Of a stretch of 53,124 nucleotides of DNA, positions 26,150-33,839 are shown piece by piece (positions within the stretch are counted from its first letter, which is position 1; every line of letters starts with the position of its first letter). The notes below the pieces were generated by a model. It made no database searches, was not told the origin of the DNA, and saw nothing but the letters and a program-made list of their open reading frames with translations. Location: contig JACMQX010000201.1 in NCBI GenBank assembly GCA_014376765.1, forward strand, positions 1 through 53,124, given 5' to 3'. The translations under genes were made by a program, and so were the position numbers. The stretch is from Ramlibacter sp. (lineage in GTDB: Bacteria > Pseudomonadota > Gammaproteobacteria > Burkholderiales > Burkholderiaceae_C).

Positions 26150-26452
26150 TTATTCCTCCGGCGCAAACAACCACGGAAACCGGGCTGCATTTGCGCGAAC
26201 TCGCCATCTTTCAAGATGGATATCGGTCTGCCAATCTTCGTAACCCAACAGATGGCCCTGAAGGCGCTCCAACTTGATGCTCCAACCTGCGACTGCGGGC
26301 CTCAGTTCCAGGTCAACGTAAGCGTCGATACGCCAGGCTTCTGCTGGAAGCGCGTAGAGCACATGCCTGATTCCTTTAACATGCGCATAGCCGGGCGGCG
26401 ATGCAACGTCCAAGGGAACCACGAACTCGCGGCATAAAAATACGCCGCTCAA
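26150..26452 (-). CDS. Hypothetical protein, TTG start or frameshifted
   Basis: A 100-residue frame beginning at TTG 26452. The content is protein-like: VFLCREFVVPLDVASPPGYA, HVKGIRHVLYALPAEAWRID and LLGYEDWQTDIHLERW. The frame is open further upstream (YRRSNAFSPYVL) to a stop that overlaps the Met codon of the gene before it, but with no ATG or GTG. It may be translated by coupling, or be the 3' part of one gene with the 26376-26642 ORF after a frameshift. Function unknown. Confidence 0.45.
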   Translation of the reverse strand: MSGVFLCREFVVPLDVASPPGYAHVKGIRHVLYALPAEAWRIDAYVDLELRPAVAGWSIKLERLQGHLLGYEDWQTDIHLERWRVRANAARFPWLFAPEE

Positions 26453-26642
26453 TACATATGGTGAGAATGCGTTGCTTCTGCGATAAAGCAGGGGCCAGCA
26501 CTGACTGAGTTTTGCCTGCTTTCATTTGTTTTACCGAATCAAGTAGCTCGGCAGCCAAGTAACGCCGAGACTCGCCTGAATGAAATTTGGCAGCACTGGC
26601 ACTCAGTTTAGCCTTCGTCGCCACGGGGAGTTTGTTTGGCAT
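26376..26642 (-). CDS. Small hypothetical protein, antitoxin-like size and composition
   Basis: An 88-residue ORF. The first about 55 residues (LPVATKAKLSASAAKFHSGE, RRYLAAELLDSVKQMKAGKT) form plausible amphipathic helices; the tail (RIFMPRVRGSLGRCIAARLC) overlaps the next frame and looks random. It starts 13 bases after the stop of the 57-codon ORF at 26656-26829. A true end near residue 55-60, followed by a frameshift into the next frame, is one reading. No family recognised. Confidence 0.4.
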   Translation of the reverse strand: MPNKLPVATKAKLSASAAKFHSGESRRYLAAELLDSVKQMKAGKTQSVLAPALSQKQRILTICIERRIFMPRVRGSLGRCIAARLCAC

Positions 26643-26655
26643 GTGGAATAAGGCA

Positions 26656-26829
26656 TCAGGCCTCGGCCAACAACCTCTCCACGGCTGACAGCCGGACTCT
26701 CAGCTCACCATTGAAGATTCGCAGCATCGCGCCGACTGACGCGACAGGTGGCGTTTCAGCGCAAGGTGCAAGCAGTGGCGCCGTAAGTTCATAGGCGTCC
26801 AGGACGTCCGAGCATCGCGGCGACTTCAT
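26656..26829 (-). CDS. Small ORF of 57 codons
   Basis: From ATG 26829 the frame reads MKSPRCSDVLDAYELTAPLL and ends RVRLSAVERLLAEA. Codon choice and the helical, Leu-rich C-terminal segment make it look translated. It overlaps the end of the 79-residue ORF by 41 bases in another frame and precedes the ORF at 26642. If real, it belongs to a minus-strand operon of small genes (27028 to 25786). No function can be given. Confidence 0.3.
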   Translation of the reverse strand: MKSPRCSDVLDAYELTAPLLAPCAETPPVASVGAMLRIFNGELRVRLSAVERLLAEA

Positions 26830-27028
26830 CAGTCAGGTTTGAAGCAAAGCCTTCTATGCGGGCAATGCTTTCATTCGTCTTCTTCATTTCAACAAGCTGC
26901 TCCTCGGCAACACGCATCATCTCGGCGACGTGCTGCTTGTAGTTCAAGCTTCCACCCTTCTTCATCACGAAGATCCAGATGGTGATGAGAAGGATCATTG
27001 GACCCCAACAGACTAAAAACTCAATCAT
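26789..27028 (-). CDS. Small single-span membrane protein with a coiled-coil tail
   Basis: A 79-residue protein. Residues 1-21 (MIEFLVCWGPMILLITIWIF) form one membrane span, then VMKKGGSLNYKQH as a positively charged cytoplasmic edge, and a helical, charged segment (VAEMMRVAEEQLVEMKKTNE) likely to form a coiled coil. It is the first ORF of the small-gene island, divergent from nothing and 31 bases away from the stop of the CoA-transferase gene upstream on the same strand. Function unknown. Confidence 0.6.
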   Translation of the reverse strand: MIEFLVCWGPMILLITIWIFVMKKGGSLNYKQHVAEMMRVAEEQLVEMKKTNESIARIEGFASNLTDEVAAMLGRPGRL

Positions 27029-27059
27029 GAATGATGCTGGGGTGGCGGTCGGCGGAAAA

Positions 27060-28316
27060 CTAGATGACGTTGCCGGTCTTGAGTTGGGCGAGTTGTTCGG
27101 CTGTCAGGCCCAGCAGATCGGCGTAGATCTGGGCATTGCTTGCGCCTAGCTCGACTGCAGGTTTGTCGAACTGCGCATGCGCTTTTGAGAATTGGATGGG
27201 GAGGCCCATGCCGACTGCTCCGTCGTCGCTCAGGAGGGGATGGTTGATCTGTGTCAAAGCGCCGGTTGAATGCAGGTGCGGGTCGCCCAGGACTTCTTGC
27301 GGTTTGCGCACGCGGGCGGCGGGGACGTTGCGGCGGGTGAAGAGTTCTTCTACTACTGCGTCAGCGGTCAGGCCGCGCGTCCACTCCTGCACGATCTGAT
27401 TCAGGGCTGTCGCGTTGGCCATGCGCGGGCCGCGCTTGTTGAAGCGGGGATCATCCAGCAGTTCGGGGCGGCTCATGGCTTCCATGAGGGCCTTCATCCA
27501 TGCGGGTTGAAATGCGGCGATGGCTACTGCACCGTCAGTGGTTTTGTAGATGCCGAAGGGAACGAGGCGATCGTGGAAGTTGCCTGAGCGTGTGGGCAGT
27601 CCTGCGCGGGCGACCACATCGAAGTGTTCTTCTGCCACCCATGACGCCAGGCAGTCGAGCATGGACACTTTGACATGCTGGCCTTCGCCGGTGCGACCGC
27701 GTTGGATCAACGCGGCCAGGATGCCGTTGACCGCATACACGGGCGCAAGCAGGTCGCCAACCGGCACGCCTACACGCGTGGGGCCGCCGTGTGGCGCGCC
27801 TGTCACCTCCATCAATCCGCTGAGCGCCTGGGCAATGATGTCCATGCCCTTCAATCCAGGGTAGGCGCTCGGGTCGCCGAGGGAGTTGATGGAACAGTAG
27901 ACGATGCGTGGGTTGGCGCGGGAGAGCGTCTCGTAGTCGGCGCCCAGCCGCGCAGCCGTGCCTTCACTCATGTTCTCGACAACCACATCACACTCGACTG
28001 CAAGCCGCGCGAGCAGCTGCCGTCCCTTCGCCTGCTTCAAATCCAGCGTGATGCTCTTCTTGTTGCGCGCGCGGTTGAGGATGGTGAGCGAAACCTCTCC
28101 TTCCTGCCGCGATCCAAAGTGCACACCATCCTTGCCGACAAACGGCGGGTTGTCCCGCGCAATGTCGCCGCCGCCCGGTTGTTCAACCCGGATCACTTCA
28201 GCCCCCATGCCGCCGAGCATCAACGTCGCGTATGGCCCCGCAAGCGCAACCGTGAGGTCCAGCACGCGGATGCCTTCAAGCGGGCGCGGATACTGGTGCG
28301 GGAGAGGCTGTGTCAT
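27060..28316 (-). CDS. CaiB/BaiF-family (class III) CoA-transferase
   Basis: A 418-residue protein with VLDLTVALAGPYATLMLGGM, VENMSEGTAARLGADYETL, YCSINSLGDPSAYPGLKGMD and VGVPVGDLLAPVYAVNGI, the last holding the catalytic Asp. It differs from the copy at 18532 by a longer insert near KDGVHFGSRQEGE. It is the last gene of a minus-strand operon behind two ACAD-related genes (6-base gap). It likely activates the acid that the ACAD upstream then oxidises. Confidence 0.92.
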   Translation of the reverse strand: MTQPLPHQYPRPLEGIRVLDLTVALAGPYATLMLGGMGAEVIRVEQPGGGDIARDNPPFVGKDGVHFGSRQEGEVSLTILNRARNKKSITLDLKQAKGRQLLARLAVECDVVVENMSEGTAARLGADYETLSRANPRIVYCSINSLGDPSAYPGLKGMDIIAQALSGLMEVTGAPHGGPTRVGVPVGDLLAPVYAVNGILAALIQRGRTGEGQHVKVSMLDCLASWVAEEHFDVVARAGLPTRSGNFHDRLVPFGIYKTTDGAVAIAAFQPAWMKALMEAMSRPELLDDPRFNKRGPRMANATALNQIVQEWTRGLTADAVVEELFTRRNVPAARVRKPQEVLGDPHLHSTGALTQINHPLLSDDGAVGMGLPIQFSKAHAQFDKPAVELGASNAQIYADLLGLTAEQLAQLKTGNVI

Positions 28317-28322
28317 GTAGGC

Positions 28323-29510
28323 TCAGTAAGAGCGCGGCAAGCCAAGCACCTTGCCGGTGATGTAGTTGAGCACCATCTCCTGCGATATCGGCGCGAGCCT
28401 TAACAGCCGCACTTCACGCCAGTAGCGTTCGATGTGATATTCCTTCGCGTAGCCGTAACCGCCGTGGGTCTGCATGGCCTGGTCGCAGGCGTCGAAACCC
28501 GTCTCTGCACCGAGGTACTTGGCCGCGTTGGCCTCTGCGCCGCAGGGCTGATGGTTGTCATACAGGGTGGCAGCGCGCAGGGCCATCTGCTCTGCCGCCT
28601 GGAGCTTGATCCAGCACTCTCCAAGGGGATGCGCCACCGCCTGGTTCATGCCGATGGGCCTGTCAAACACAACGCGTGTGTTCGCATACTCGACCGCCAT
28701 CTCCAGCGCGGCCTTGCCCATGCCGATGCCTTCCATGGCGACGACGATGCGTTCGGGGTTGAGGCCGTCGAGCAGGTAGTTGAAGCCCTTGCCGACTTCA
28801 CCGACCACGTCTTCATCAGCCACCTCGAGCCCGTCAATGAAGACTTCATTGGAGTCCACGGCCGCGCGCCCCAGCTTGTCGATCACGCGGACGTCGCATT
28901 TGCTGCGGTCGAGGTTGGCAAAAAAGAGCGTCATGCCGTCGAGCGGCTTTTTGTCGTCTCGCGGTGAGGTGCGGGCGAGCAGCAGAATCTTGCTGGCGTT
29001 CTGCGCATTGGTGGTCCAGACCTTCTGGCCGTGCACGACCCAGCGGCCGTCTTTCTTTTCTGCACGGGTGGTGATGCGCGATGTGTCGACGCCTGCGGTC
29101 GGCTCGGTCACGCCGAAGGCAATGAGCATCTCGCCGCGCGCAATGGACGCAAGGTACTTGTCTTTCATCGCCGTACTGCCGTGGCGCAATATCGGCTGCG
29201 GCGGAAACACGTAAAAGTGGATGGCCGAGCCGCCCGACATGCCGCCTGCCGCCGCGACCTCCTGCAGCATGATGGCTGCTTCCGTCACGCCCAGACCCAT
29301 GCCGCCGTACTCTTCGGGCATGAGGATGCCCATCCAGCCGGCCTTGGCGAAGGCGTTGACGAAGTCCCACGGATAGGTCTCTTCCTTGTCGCACTTGCGC
29401 CAGTAGGCGTGGTCGAACTTGCGGGCGAGTTTGCGCGCGGCCTCACGTACATCGTTCAGGTCGCGCTCGCGTTCCTGCTGGGCGGCGAAGGCAGGGGAAA
29501 GGGTGATCAT
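28323..29510 (-). CDS. Acyl-CoA dehydrogenase without the C-terminal catalytic Glu
   Basis: A 395-residue ACAD: AFGVTEPTAGVDTSRITTRA (flavin loop), RVVFDRPIGMNQAVAHPLGE and the end VLGLPRSY. The usual YEGTxQIQR is replaced by LAPISQEM (372-379), so the MCAD-type base is absent. Glu253 in LNPERIVVAMEG occupies the IVD/LCAD base position. Its ATG overlaps the stop of the mini-ACAD (ATGA). The APISQEM-type end is known in a subset of ACADs whose substrates are poorly defined. Confidence 0.92.
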   Translation of the reverse strand: MITLSPAFAAQQERERDLNDVREAARKLARKFDHAYWRKCDKEETYPWDFVNAFAKAGWMGILMPEEYGGMGLGVTEAAIMLQEVAAAGGMSGGSAIHFYVFPPQPILRHGSTAMKDKYLASIARGEMLIAFGVTEPTAGVDTSRITTRAEKKDGRWVVHGQKVWTTNAQNASKILLLARTSPRDDKKPLDGMTLFFANLDRSKCDVRVIDKLGRAAVDSNEVFIDGLEVADEDVVGEVGKGFNYLLDGLNPERIVVAMEGIGMGKAALEMAVEYANTRVVFDRPIGMNQAVAHPLGECWIKLQAAEQMALRAATLYDNHQPCGAEANAAKYLGAETGFDACDQAMQTHGGYGYAKEYHIERYWREVRLLRLAPISQEMVLNYITGKVLGLPRSY

Positions 29511-29836
29511 TGGGTAAGTTCCTTGATCATGTTGCGCGCAATCACGATCTGCTGGATTTGCGTCGTGCCTTCATAAATGCGGAACAGCCGCACGTCACGG
29601 TAGAAGCGTTCGATGCCGTACTCGCTGATGTACCCCGCACCGCCAAAGATCTGCACCGCGCGGTCGGCCACACGGCCACACATTTCAGACGCGAACATCT
29701 TGGCGCACGAGGCTTCGGTGCTGACGGGCAGGCCGTCGTCACGGCGGCGCGCGGCGTCCAGCACCATGAGGCGCTCGCGCACGAAGCGCGCGATGTTCGC
29801 GGTGAGGATGTTGAGGGTTTCGTTGTCTCGGATCAT
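29507..29836 (-). pseudogene. Mini acyl-CoA dehydrogenase (N-terminus joined to C-terminal domain)
   Basis: A 109-residue ORF. Residues 1-23 (MIRDNETLNILTANIARFVR) match the start of an ACAD; residues 24-109 match the last helices, with IFGGAGYISEYGIERFYRD and RIYEGTTQIQQ, including the MCAD-type catalytic Glu89. About 270 residues, with the FAD and substrate sites, are missing. The join (RERL-MVLDAARRR) is in frame, so an internal deletion kept the frame and the overlap with the next ACAD. It is most likely a remnant; a role as a partner subunit cannot be excluded. Confidence 0.8.
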
Positions 29837-29929
29837 GATGTTTCGCGGCTTACCATCACGGCCGCTGATTAGTGAAATTATTATGATTTGATTGAACTAT
29901 ACTGATTTTTTGACGACATTTTCCAGTCA

Positions 29930-29967
29930 TTTCAAAACGAAATAATATTATTTCAAACGAAATTAAT
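29930..29967. promoter_or_regulatory. Perfect palindrome with two direct repeats in a divergent promoter region
   Basis: GAAATAATATTATTTC (29939-29954) is a perfect 16-base palindrome. TTTCAAAACGAAATAAT (29930-29946) and TTTCAAACGAAATTAAT (29951-29967) repeat with a 21-base step, two helical turns. The site lies in an A/T-rich gap between two divergent operons. GAAAT-ATTTC half-sites recall the IclR consensus, and two IclR genes end this locus, so an operator is a fair guess. Confidence 0.5.
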
Positions 29968-30063
29968 CAGAATAATCTAGTCATTGCCGCAGCGGATTTC
30001 AGCTTTTACGGGCTGCTGCGAGCCGGTGACCACATCGTCTGCGGCCAGGCCGCGGCCGAGCCG

Positions 30064-31254
30064 TTGACACTCACGCGCAAGCTCGTGACCGACGGCGCGG
30101 GCGTGACGCCGATCACGCTGTTTCTCGGCGCGACCATGTCCAGCACATTCAATGGCCCGTTGCCTGATGGGCTGCGCTTTCTCTCCTATGGCGCGCTCGG
30201 CGGCAATGCTTCACTTGCTGACCGCGGCCTGCTCGACGTGCTGCCCGAGCGCTACAGCCGCTTCACCCATCTCTTTGCCGACGGCACGCTGAAAGCCGAC
30301 GTCGTGTTGCTCCAGCTCGCGCCGGGCCGTGAAGGGCGGCGGCCCAGCATGGGCCTCGTGCATGACTACAACGTCGATGCGGCGCGCCACGCGCGCGTCG
30401 TCATTGCCGAGCTGAACCCGGCCGTGCCGTGGACACACGGCGCCGAACTACCGGACGACATCCGCATCGACCACTGGGTACAGGCCGATACCGCGCCGCT
30501 GACGCTGCCTGCCTCGACGTCAGGCCCGGTCGAGCAGGCCATCGGCCGGCACGTTGCTTTGATCGTCCCCGACGGTGCGACCTTACAGGCCGGCTTTGGC
30601 AGCCTGCCCGACGGCGTGTTCCTTGCCCTGCTGCAGCATCGTGACCTCGGCCTGCACTCCGGCGTGTTCGGCGACGCCGCCGCCCGCCTGGTGCAGGAGG
30701 GCGTCATCAACAACACCCGCAAGGACATCGACGCGGGCGTGTCCGTCACCAACAGCGTGAGCGGCGGTGAAGCGCTCCACCGCTGGATCGACGGCAACCC
30801 GGCCGTCGAGGTGCGTTCCGGCCGCTACACGCATGCGGCATCAACACTCGCGCGCGTCCATTGCCTGCACGCAATCAACGGTGCTCTCGAGGTCGACCTG
30901 ACAGGCCAGGTTAACAGCGAGTCCATCGCCGGCAAACAGCGCGGCGGCATCGGCGGCCTGCTTGATTTCAGCCATGCGGCGCGCCAGTCGACAACAGGCG
31001 GCCGCGCGATCACCGTGATGCCGGCGACCGCGGCGGGCGGCAGGCAAAGCCGTATCGTCGTCAACCTCGAAGGGCAGTCGGCGACCATCGGGCGCGCGGA
31101 CGTGGATGTCGTGGTGACCGAGTTCGGCATTGCCGAACTGCGCGACGCCACGCTGTCGCAGCGGGCCGAAAAACTCATCGCCATCGCGGCGCCGCAGTTC
31201 CGTGACGAACTGCGCCACGCATGGCGTCAATCGGCATGGGGAAAGAGGGCATGA
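30064..31254 (+). CDS. Acetyl-CoA hydrolase/transferase-family protein, start codon unclear
   Basis: From TTG 30064 the ORF has 396 codons: LGATMSSTFNGPLPDGLRFL, GVFGDAAARLVQEGVINNTR, LHAINGALEVDLTGQVNSES and VNLEGQSATIGRADVDVVVT. This is the class I CoA-transferase fold of 4-hydroxybutyrate or succinyl-CoA:acetate enzymes. Conserved N-terminal sequence (GLLRAGDHIVCGQAAAEP) is encoded in frame upstream back to about 29983, yet no ATG, GTG or TTG occurs between the stop at 29911 and 30064. It needs an ATT or CTG start, or begins truncated at 30064 and may be inactive. It overlaps the next gene (ATGA). Confidence 0.8.
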   Translation: MTLTRKLVTDGAGVTPITLFLGATMSSTFNGPLPDGLRFLSYGALGGNASLADRGLLDVLPERYSRFTHLFADGTLKADVVLLQLAPGREGRRPSMGLVHDYNVDAARHARVVIAELNPAVPWTHGAELPDDIRIDHWVQADTAPLTLPASTSGPVEQAIGRHVALIVPDGATLQAGFGSLPDGVFLALLQHRDLGLHSGVFGDAAARLVQEGVINNTRKDIDAGVSVTNSVSGGEALHRWIDGNPAVEVRSGRYTHAASTLARVHCLHAINGALEVDLTGQVNSESIAGKQRGGIGGLLDFSHAARQSTTGGRAITVMPATAAGGRQSRIVVNLEGQSATIGRADVDVVVTEFGIAELRDATLSQRAEKLIAIAAPQFRDELRHAWRQSAWGKRA

Positions 31255-32426
31255 CACTGACGTCAACACGAAAAGGGCCGCTCACCGGCACACGCGTCAT
31301 CGAGATCGCCGGGGTCGGCCCCGGCCCGATGTGCGGCATGCTGCTAGCCGACATGGGTGCCGACGTGTTGCTGGTCGAGCGGCTGGAGCCTGCCGGCCTC
31401 GGCATCTCGCGGCCACGCAAATACGAGTTGCTTCACAGGGGCAAGCGGTCGATTGCGGTGGATCTCAAACACGCCGGTGGCGTTGCCTTCGTCATGGACC
31501 TGGCCGCAACGGCCGACGTGTTGATCGAAGGCTTCCGGCCCGGCACTGTGGAGCGCCTCGGCCTCGGACCCGATCCCTGTATGGCGCGCAACCCCCGCCT
31601 CATCTACAGCCGGATGACGGGCTATGGGCAGACGGGCCCGCTGGGCCGCACGGCGGGGCATGACCTCAACTACATTGCGCTCACCGGCGCGCTGCACGCC
31701 ATCGGGCGGAACGGGCAGCCGCCGAGCCCCCCGCTCAATCTGGTGGGTGACTATGCGGGCGGCTCCATGAACCTGGCCTTCGGCATTGCATGCGCGCTGG
31801 TTGAACGCGCCATTTCCGGCAAGGGGCAGGTGATCGATGCGTCGATGGTCGAAGGCGCCGCGCTGTTGATGACGTCCGCCTTCGGCCTGTATGCCGCCGG
31901 CATGCACCTGGCTCCGCGCGGCCAGAACCTGCTGGACGGCGGCGCACCTTTCTATGACGTGTACGCCTGCGCCGACGGCAAGTTCGTCGCCTTCGCCGCG
32001 ATCGAGCACAAGTTCCGCGACGTGTTTGCAGACCGCGCCGGCGTGCCTCGTGACTCGCTCACGCGGCTGGATGACCCGGCGCTCTGGCTCGAAGGCAAAG
32101 CCATGCTGGCGAACCTGTTCGCCACCCGCACCCAAGCCGCATGGTGTGTGCTGCTCGAGGACACAGACGCATGCGTTACACCGGTGCTTGACCGAGAGCA
32201 GGCACCGTCGCACAAACACAATGCGGCACGCCACAGCTTTGTCGTGAACGACGGCGTGACGCAACCCGGTGTCGCACCGCGCTTCTCACGCACACCGGGC
32301 GCCGTCACCTCCCCACCGCCAGAGACAGGCTCGGGCGGTGACGCCCTGGCGCAGGCCTGGGGCATCGATCCGGAACGCTTTGCCACAATGCGCGCTGCAC
32401 ACGTATTGGGACCATCGCATTCATGA
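31251..32426 (+). CDS. Alpha-methylacyl-CoA racemase
   Basis: A 391-residue CaiB/BaiF-fold protein with racemase hallmarks: MGADVLLVERL, LHRGKRSIAVDLK, GFRPGTVERLGLGPD, GYGQTGPLGRTAGHDLNYIA. His137, Asp167 (VGDYAGG) and Glu252 (AAIEHKF) match His126, Asp156 and Glu241 of mycobacterial MCR at a constant offset of 11. It epimerises 2-methylacyl-CoA so that S-specific ACADs can act, which points to methyl-branched substrates. The ATG at 31251 overlaps the upstream stop; an earlier start would lie in that gene. Confidence 0.92.
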   Translation: MTLTSTRKGPLTGTRVIEIAGVGPGPMCGMLLADMGADVLLVERLEPAGLGISRPRKYELLHRGKRSIAVDLKHAGGVAFVMDLAATADVLIEGFRPGTVERLGLGPDPCMARNPRLIYSRMTGYGQTGPLGRTAGHDLNYIALTGALHAIGRNGQPPSPPLNLVGDYAGGSMNLAFGIACALVERAISGKGQVIDASMVEGAALLMTSAFGLYAAGMHLAPRGQNLLDGGAPFYDVYACADGKFVAFAAIEHKFRDVFADRAGVPRDSLTRLDDPALWLEGKAMLANLFATRTQAAWCVLLEDTDACVTPVLDREQAPSHKHNAARHSFVVNDGVTQPGVAPRFSRTPGAVTSPPPETGSGGDALAQAWGIDPERFATMRAAHVLGPSHS

Positions 32427-33328
32427 GCACGGCGACACGAAATTCTCAAGCCATGCCTGCGTGGGCGCAGGCGGCGCTGGCCGTCCCCAACCGCCAGGGC
32501 TTCATCGACGTCGATGGTTGCGCCGTCAACTATTTGGCCTGGGGTGATGAAACGCTGCCGCCACTCGCGCTGATTCACGGCAACGCGGCCAGCGCCGAAT
32601 GGTGGCGCTTCGTCGCGCCGCTGCTGGCAGCCGAATATCACGTCATCGCGCCCGACCTCGGCGGCATGGGTGACAGCGCGCACTGCGGGCGTTATGAGCG
32701 CGAACGTTATGCAGAGCAGGTGATGGCCGTCTGCGACAAGCTCGCGCCGGGCCTGCCGCCATTCATCGCCGGGCACAGTCTGGGTGGCTACGTCGGCATC
32801 ATGGCCGGCTGCGCGTACAGCTCGTGCATGGCCGGCCTGATCGTGCTCGACTCCCCGGCAAGAGAGCCTGAAGGAACGGTCTTTGCGCCGCGGGTGTCGT
32901 CAAGCCCCGTACCCAAAATCTACCCGGACCGGGCCAGCGCGTTGCAGCGCTTCATGGTGCTGCCACCACAGGACGTGAACTGCGCGTTCTACTTGGACCA
33001 CATCGCGGACCACTCCATCAAGCAGGCGTCCGGCGGCTGGCGCTGGAAGTTCGATCCGGCTGCGCTCTCCCATCAACGCCGAATCGGGTTCGTGCAGGAT
33101 CTTCTCAACATGTATTGCCCGGTGTCCCTGATGTGGGGCGAATTGAGTGTGCGGTTCGATGACTATTCTCGCAAGATGACGCGCGAGCTGTTCACCGGCG
33201 TGTTCCCGCTGGTCGAGATCCCGAACGCCCGCCACCACCTCATGCTCGACGAACCGATCGCGCTCGTGGCCGCCTTGCGGACCCAGCTTGCAGCATGGCG
33301 CCTGAAGCAGGTTGAGATGCGCAACTGA
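32423..33328 (+). CDS. Alpha/beta-fold hydrolase
   Basis: A 301-residue soluble hydrolase. HGNAASAEWW forms the oxyanion region, GHSLGG the nucleophile elbow with Ser119, and NARHHLMLDEP carries the catalytic His. The acid residue is probably in the WGELSVRFDD loop. No signal peptide. It overlaps the racemase gene (ATGA) and is last in the three-gene operon. Ester, thioester or C-C bond hydrolysis in the branched-acyl pathway is possible; the substrate is unknown. Confidence 0.88.
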   Translation: MSTATRNSQAMPAWAQAALAVPNRQGFIDVDGCAVNYLAWGDETLPPLALIHGNAASAEWWRFVAPLLAAEYHVIAPDLGGMGDSAHCGRYERERYAEQVMAVCDKLAPGLPPFIAGHSLGGYVGIMAGCAYSSCMAGLIVLDSPAREPEGTVFAPRVSSSPVPKIYPDRASALQRFMVLPPQDVNCAFYLDHIADHSIKQASGGWRWKFDPAALSHQRRIGFVQDLLNMYCPVSLMWGELSVRFDDYSRKMTRELFTGVFPLVEIPNARHHLMLDEPIALVAALRTQLAAWRLKQVEMRN

Positions 33329-33356
33329 AACGCGCGTGGAACTGCGTCGCGCGTTT
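33328..33356. terminator. Hairpin between convergent operons, probable bidirectional terminator
   Basis: AAACGCGCG and CGCGCGTTT form a perfect 9-bp stem around an 11-base loop. It begins at the last base of the hydrolase stop codon and lies before the stop of the opposing CMD-family gene. The U-run is only three bases on either strand, so termination may be partial. Confidence 0.5.
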
Positions 33357-33422
33357 AGAGTTCACGGCGCACCGCGGCGGCGCGTTCGCTACTGCTGAAG
33401 GCGATCATCTGCGGGACCGGGC

Positions 33423-33839
33423 TCAGGGCTTTTCGTTGCGCAGCGGCTTGGGCGACCGGCCCAGCTTTTCAAGCGTTTTGGTTGCTTCGGCAAAGGCGTT
33501 GTTGCCGGCGGGAACGCCACAGTAGCAGGCGCAGTGAATGATGATTTCCTTGATGTCCTCTTCATCCAGCCCGTTGTTGAATGCAGCCACGACGTGCAGG
33601 TTGAACTCTTCCCAGCGGCCGAGCGCGATCATCAGCGACAGCGTCATGTAGGAGCGGATGCGGCGCTCGATGCCGGGGCGCGTCCAGACCTGCCCCCATG
33701 CGTAGGTGGTGATGAACTCCTGCCACTCGGCCGTAAACTCCGTCTTGGAGCTGGTTGCCTTTTGCACCCACTCTTCACCAAGTACCGAGCGGCGGACCGC
33801 AAGACCTGCCTCATACCGTTGCCTGTCGAGATCTTCCAT
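33423..33839 (-). CDS. 4-carboxymuconolactone decarboxylase-family protein (PcaC-like)
   Basis: A 138-residue protein, the length of PcaC. LDRQRYEAGLAVRRSVLGEE at the start, WGQVWTRPGIERRIRSYMTL in the middle and IIIHCACYCGVPAGNNAF near the end follow the PcaC pattern. PcaC decarboxylates gamma-carboxymuconolactone in the protocatechuate branch of the beta-ketoadipate pathway; no other pca gene is here, so another lactone or keto acid is equally possible. AGGAGA precedes the ATG at 33839, which lies inside the last codons of the upstream FAD gene. Confidence 0.85.
   Translation of the reverse strand: MEDLDRQRYEAGLAVRRSVLGEEWVQKATSSKTEFTAEWQEFITTYAWGQVWTRPGIERRIRSYMTLSLMIALGRWEEFNLHVVAAFNNGLDEEDIKEIIIHCACYCGVPAGNNAFAEATKTLEKLGRSPKPLRNEKP

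Noticed and set aside
28317..28322. Independent promoter for the CoA-transferase at 27060
   Set aside because: The gap to the ACAD stop is six bases, so the genes share a transcript.
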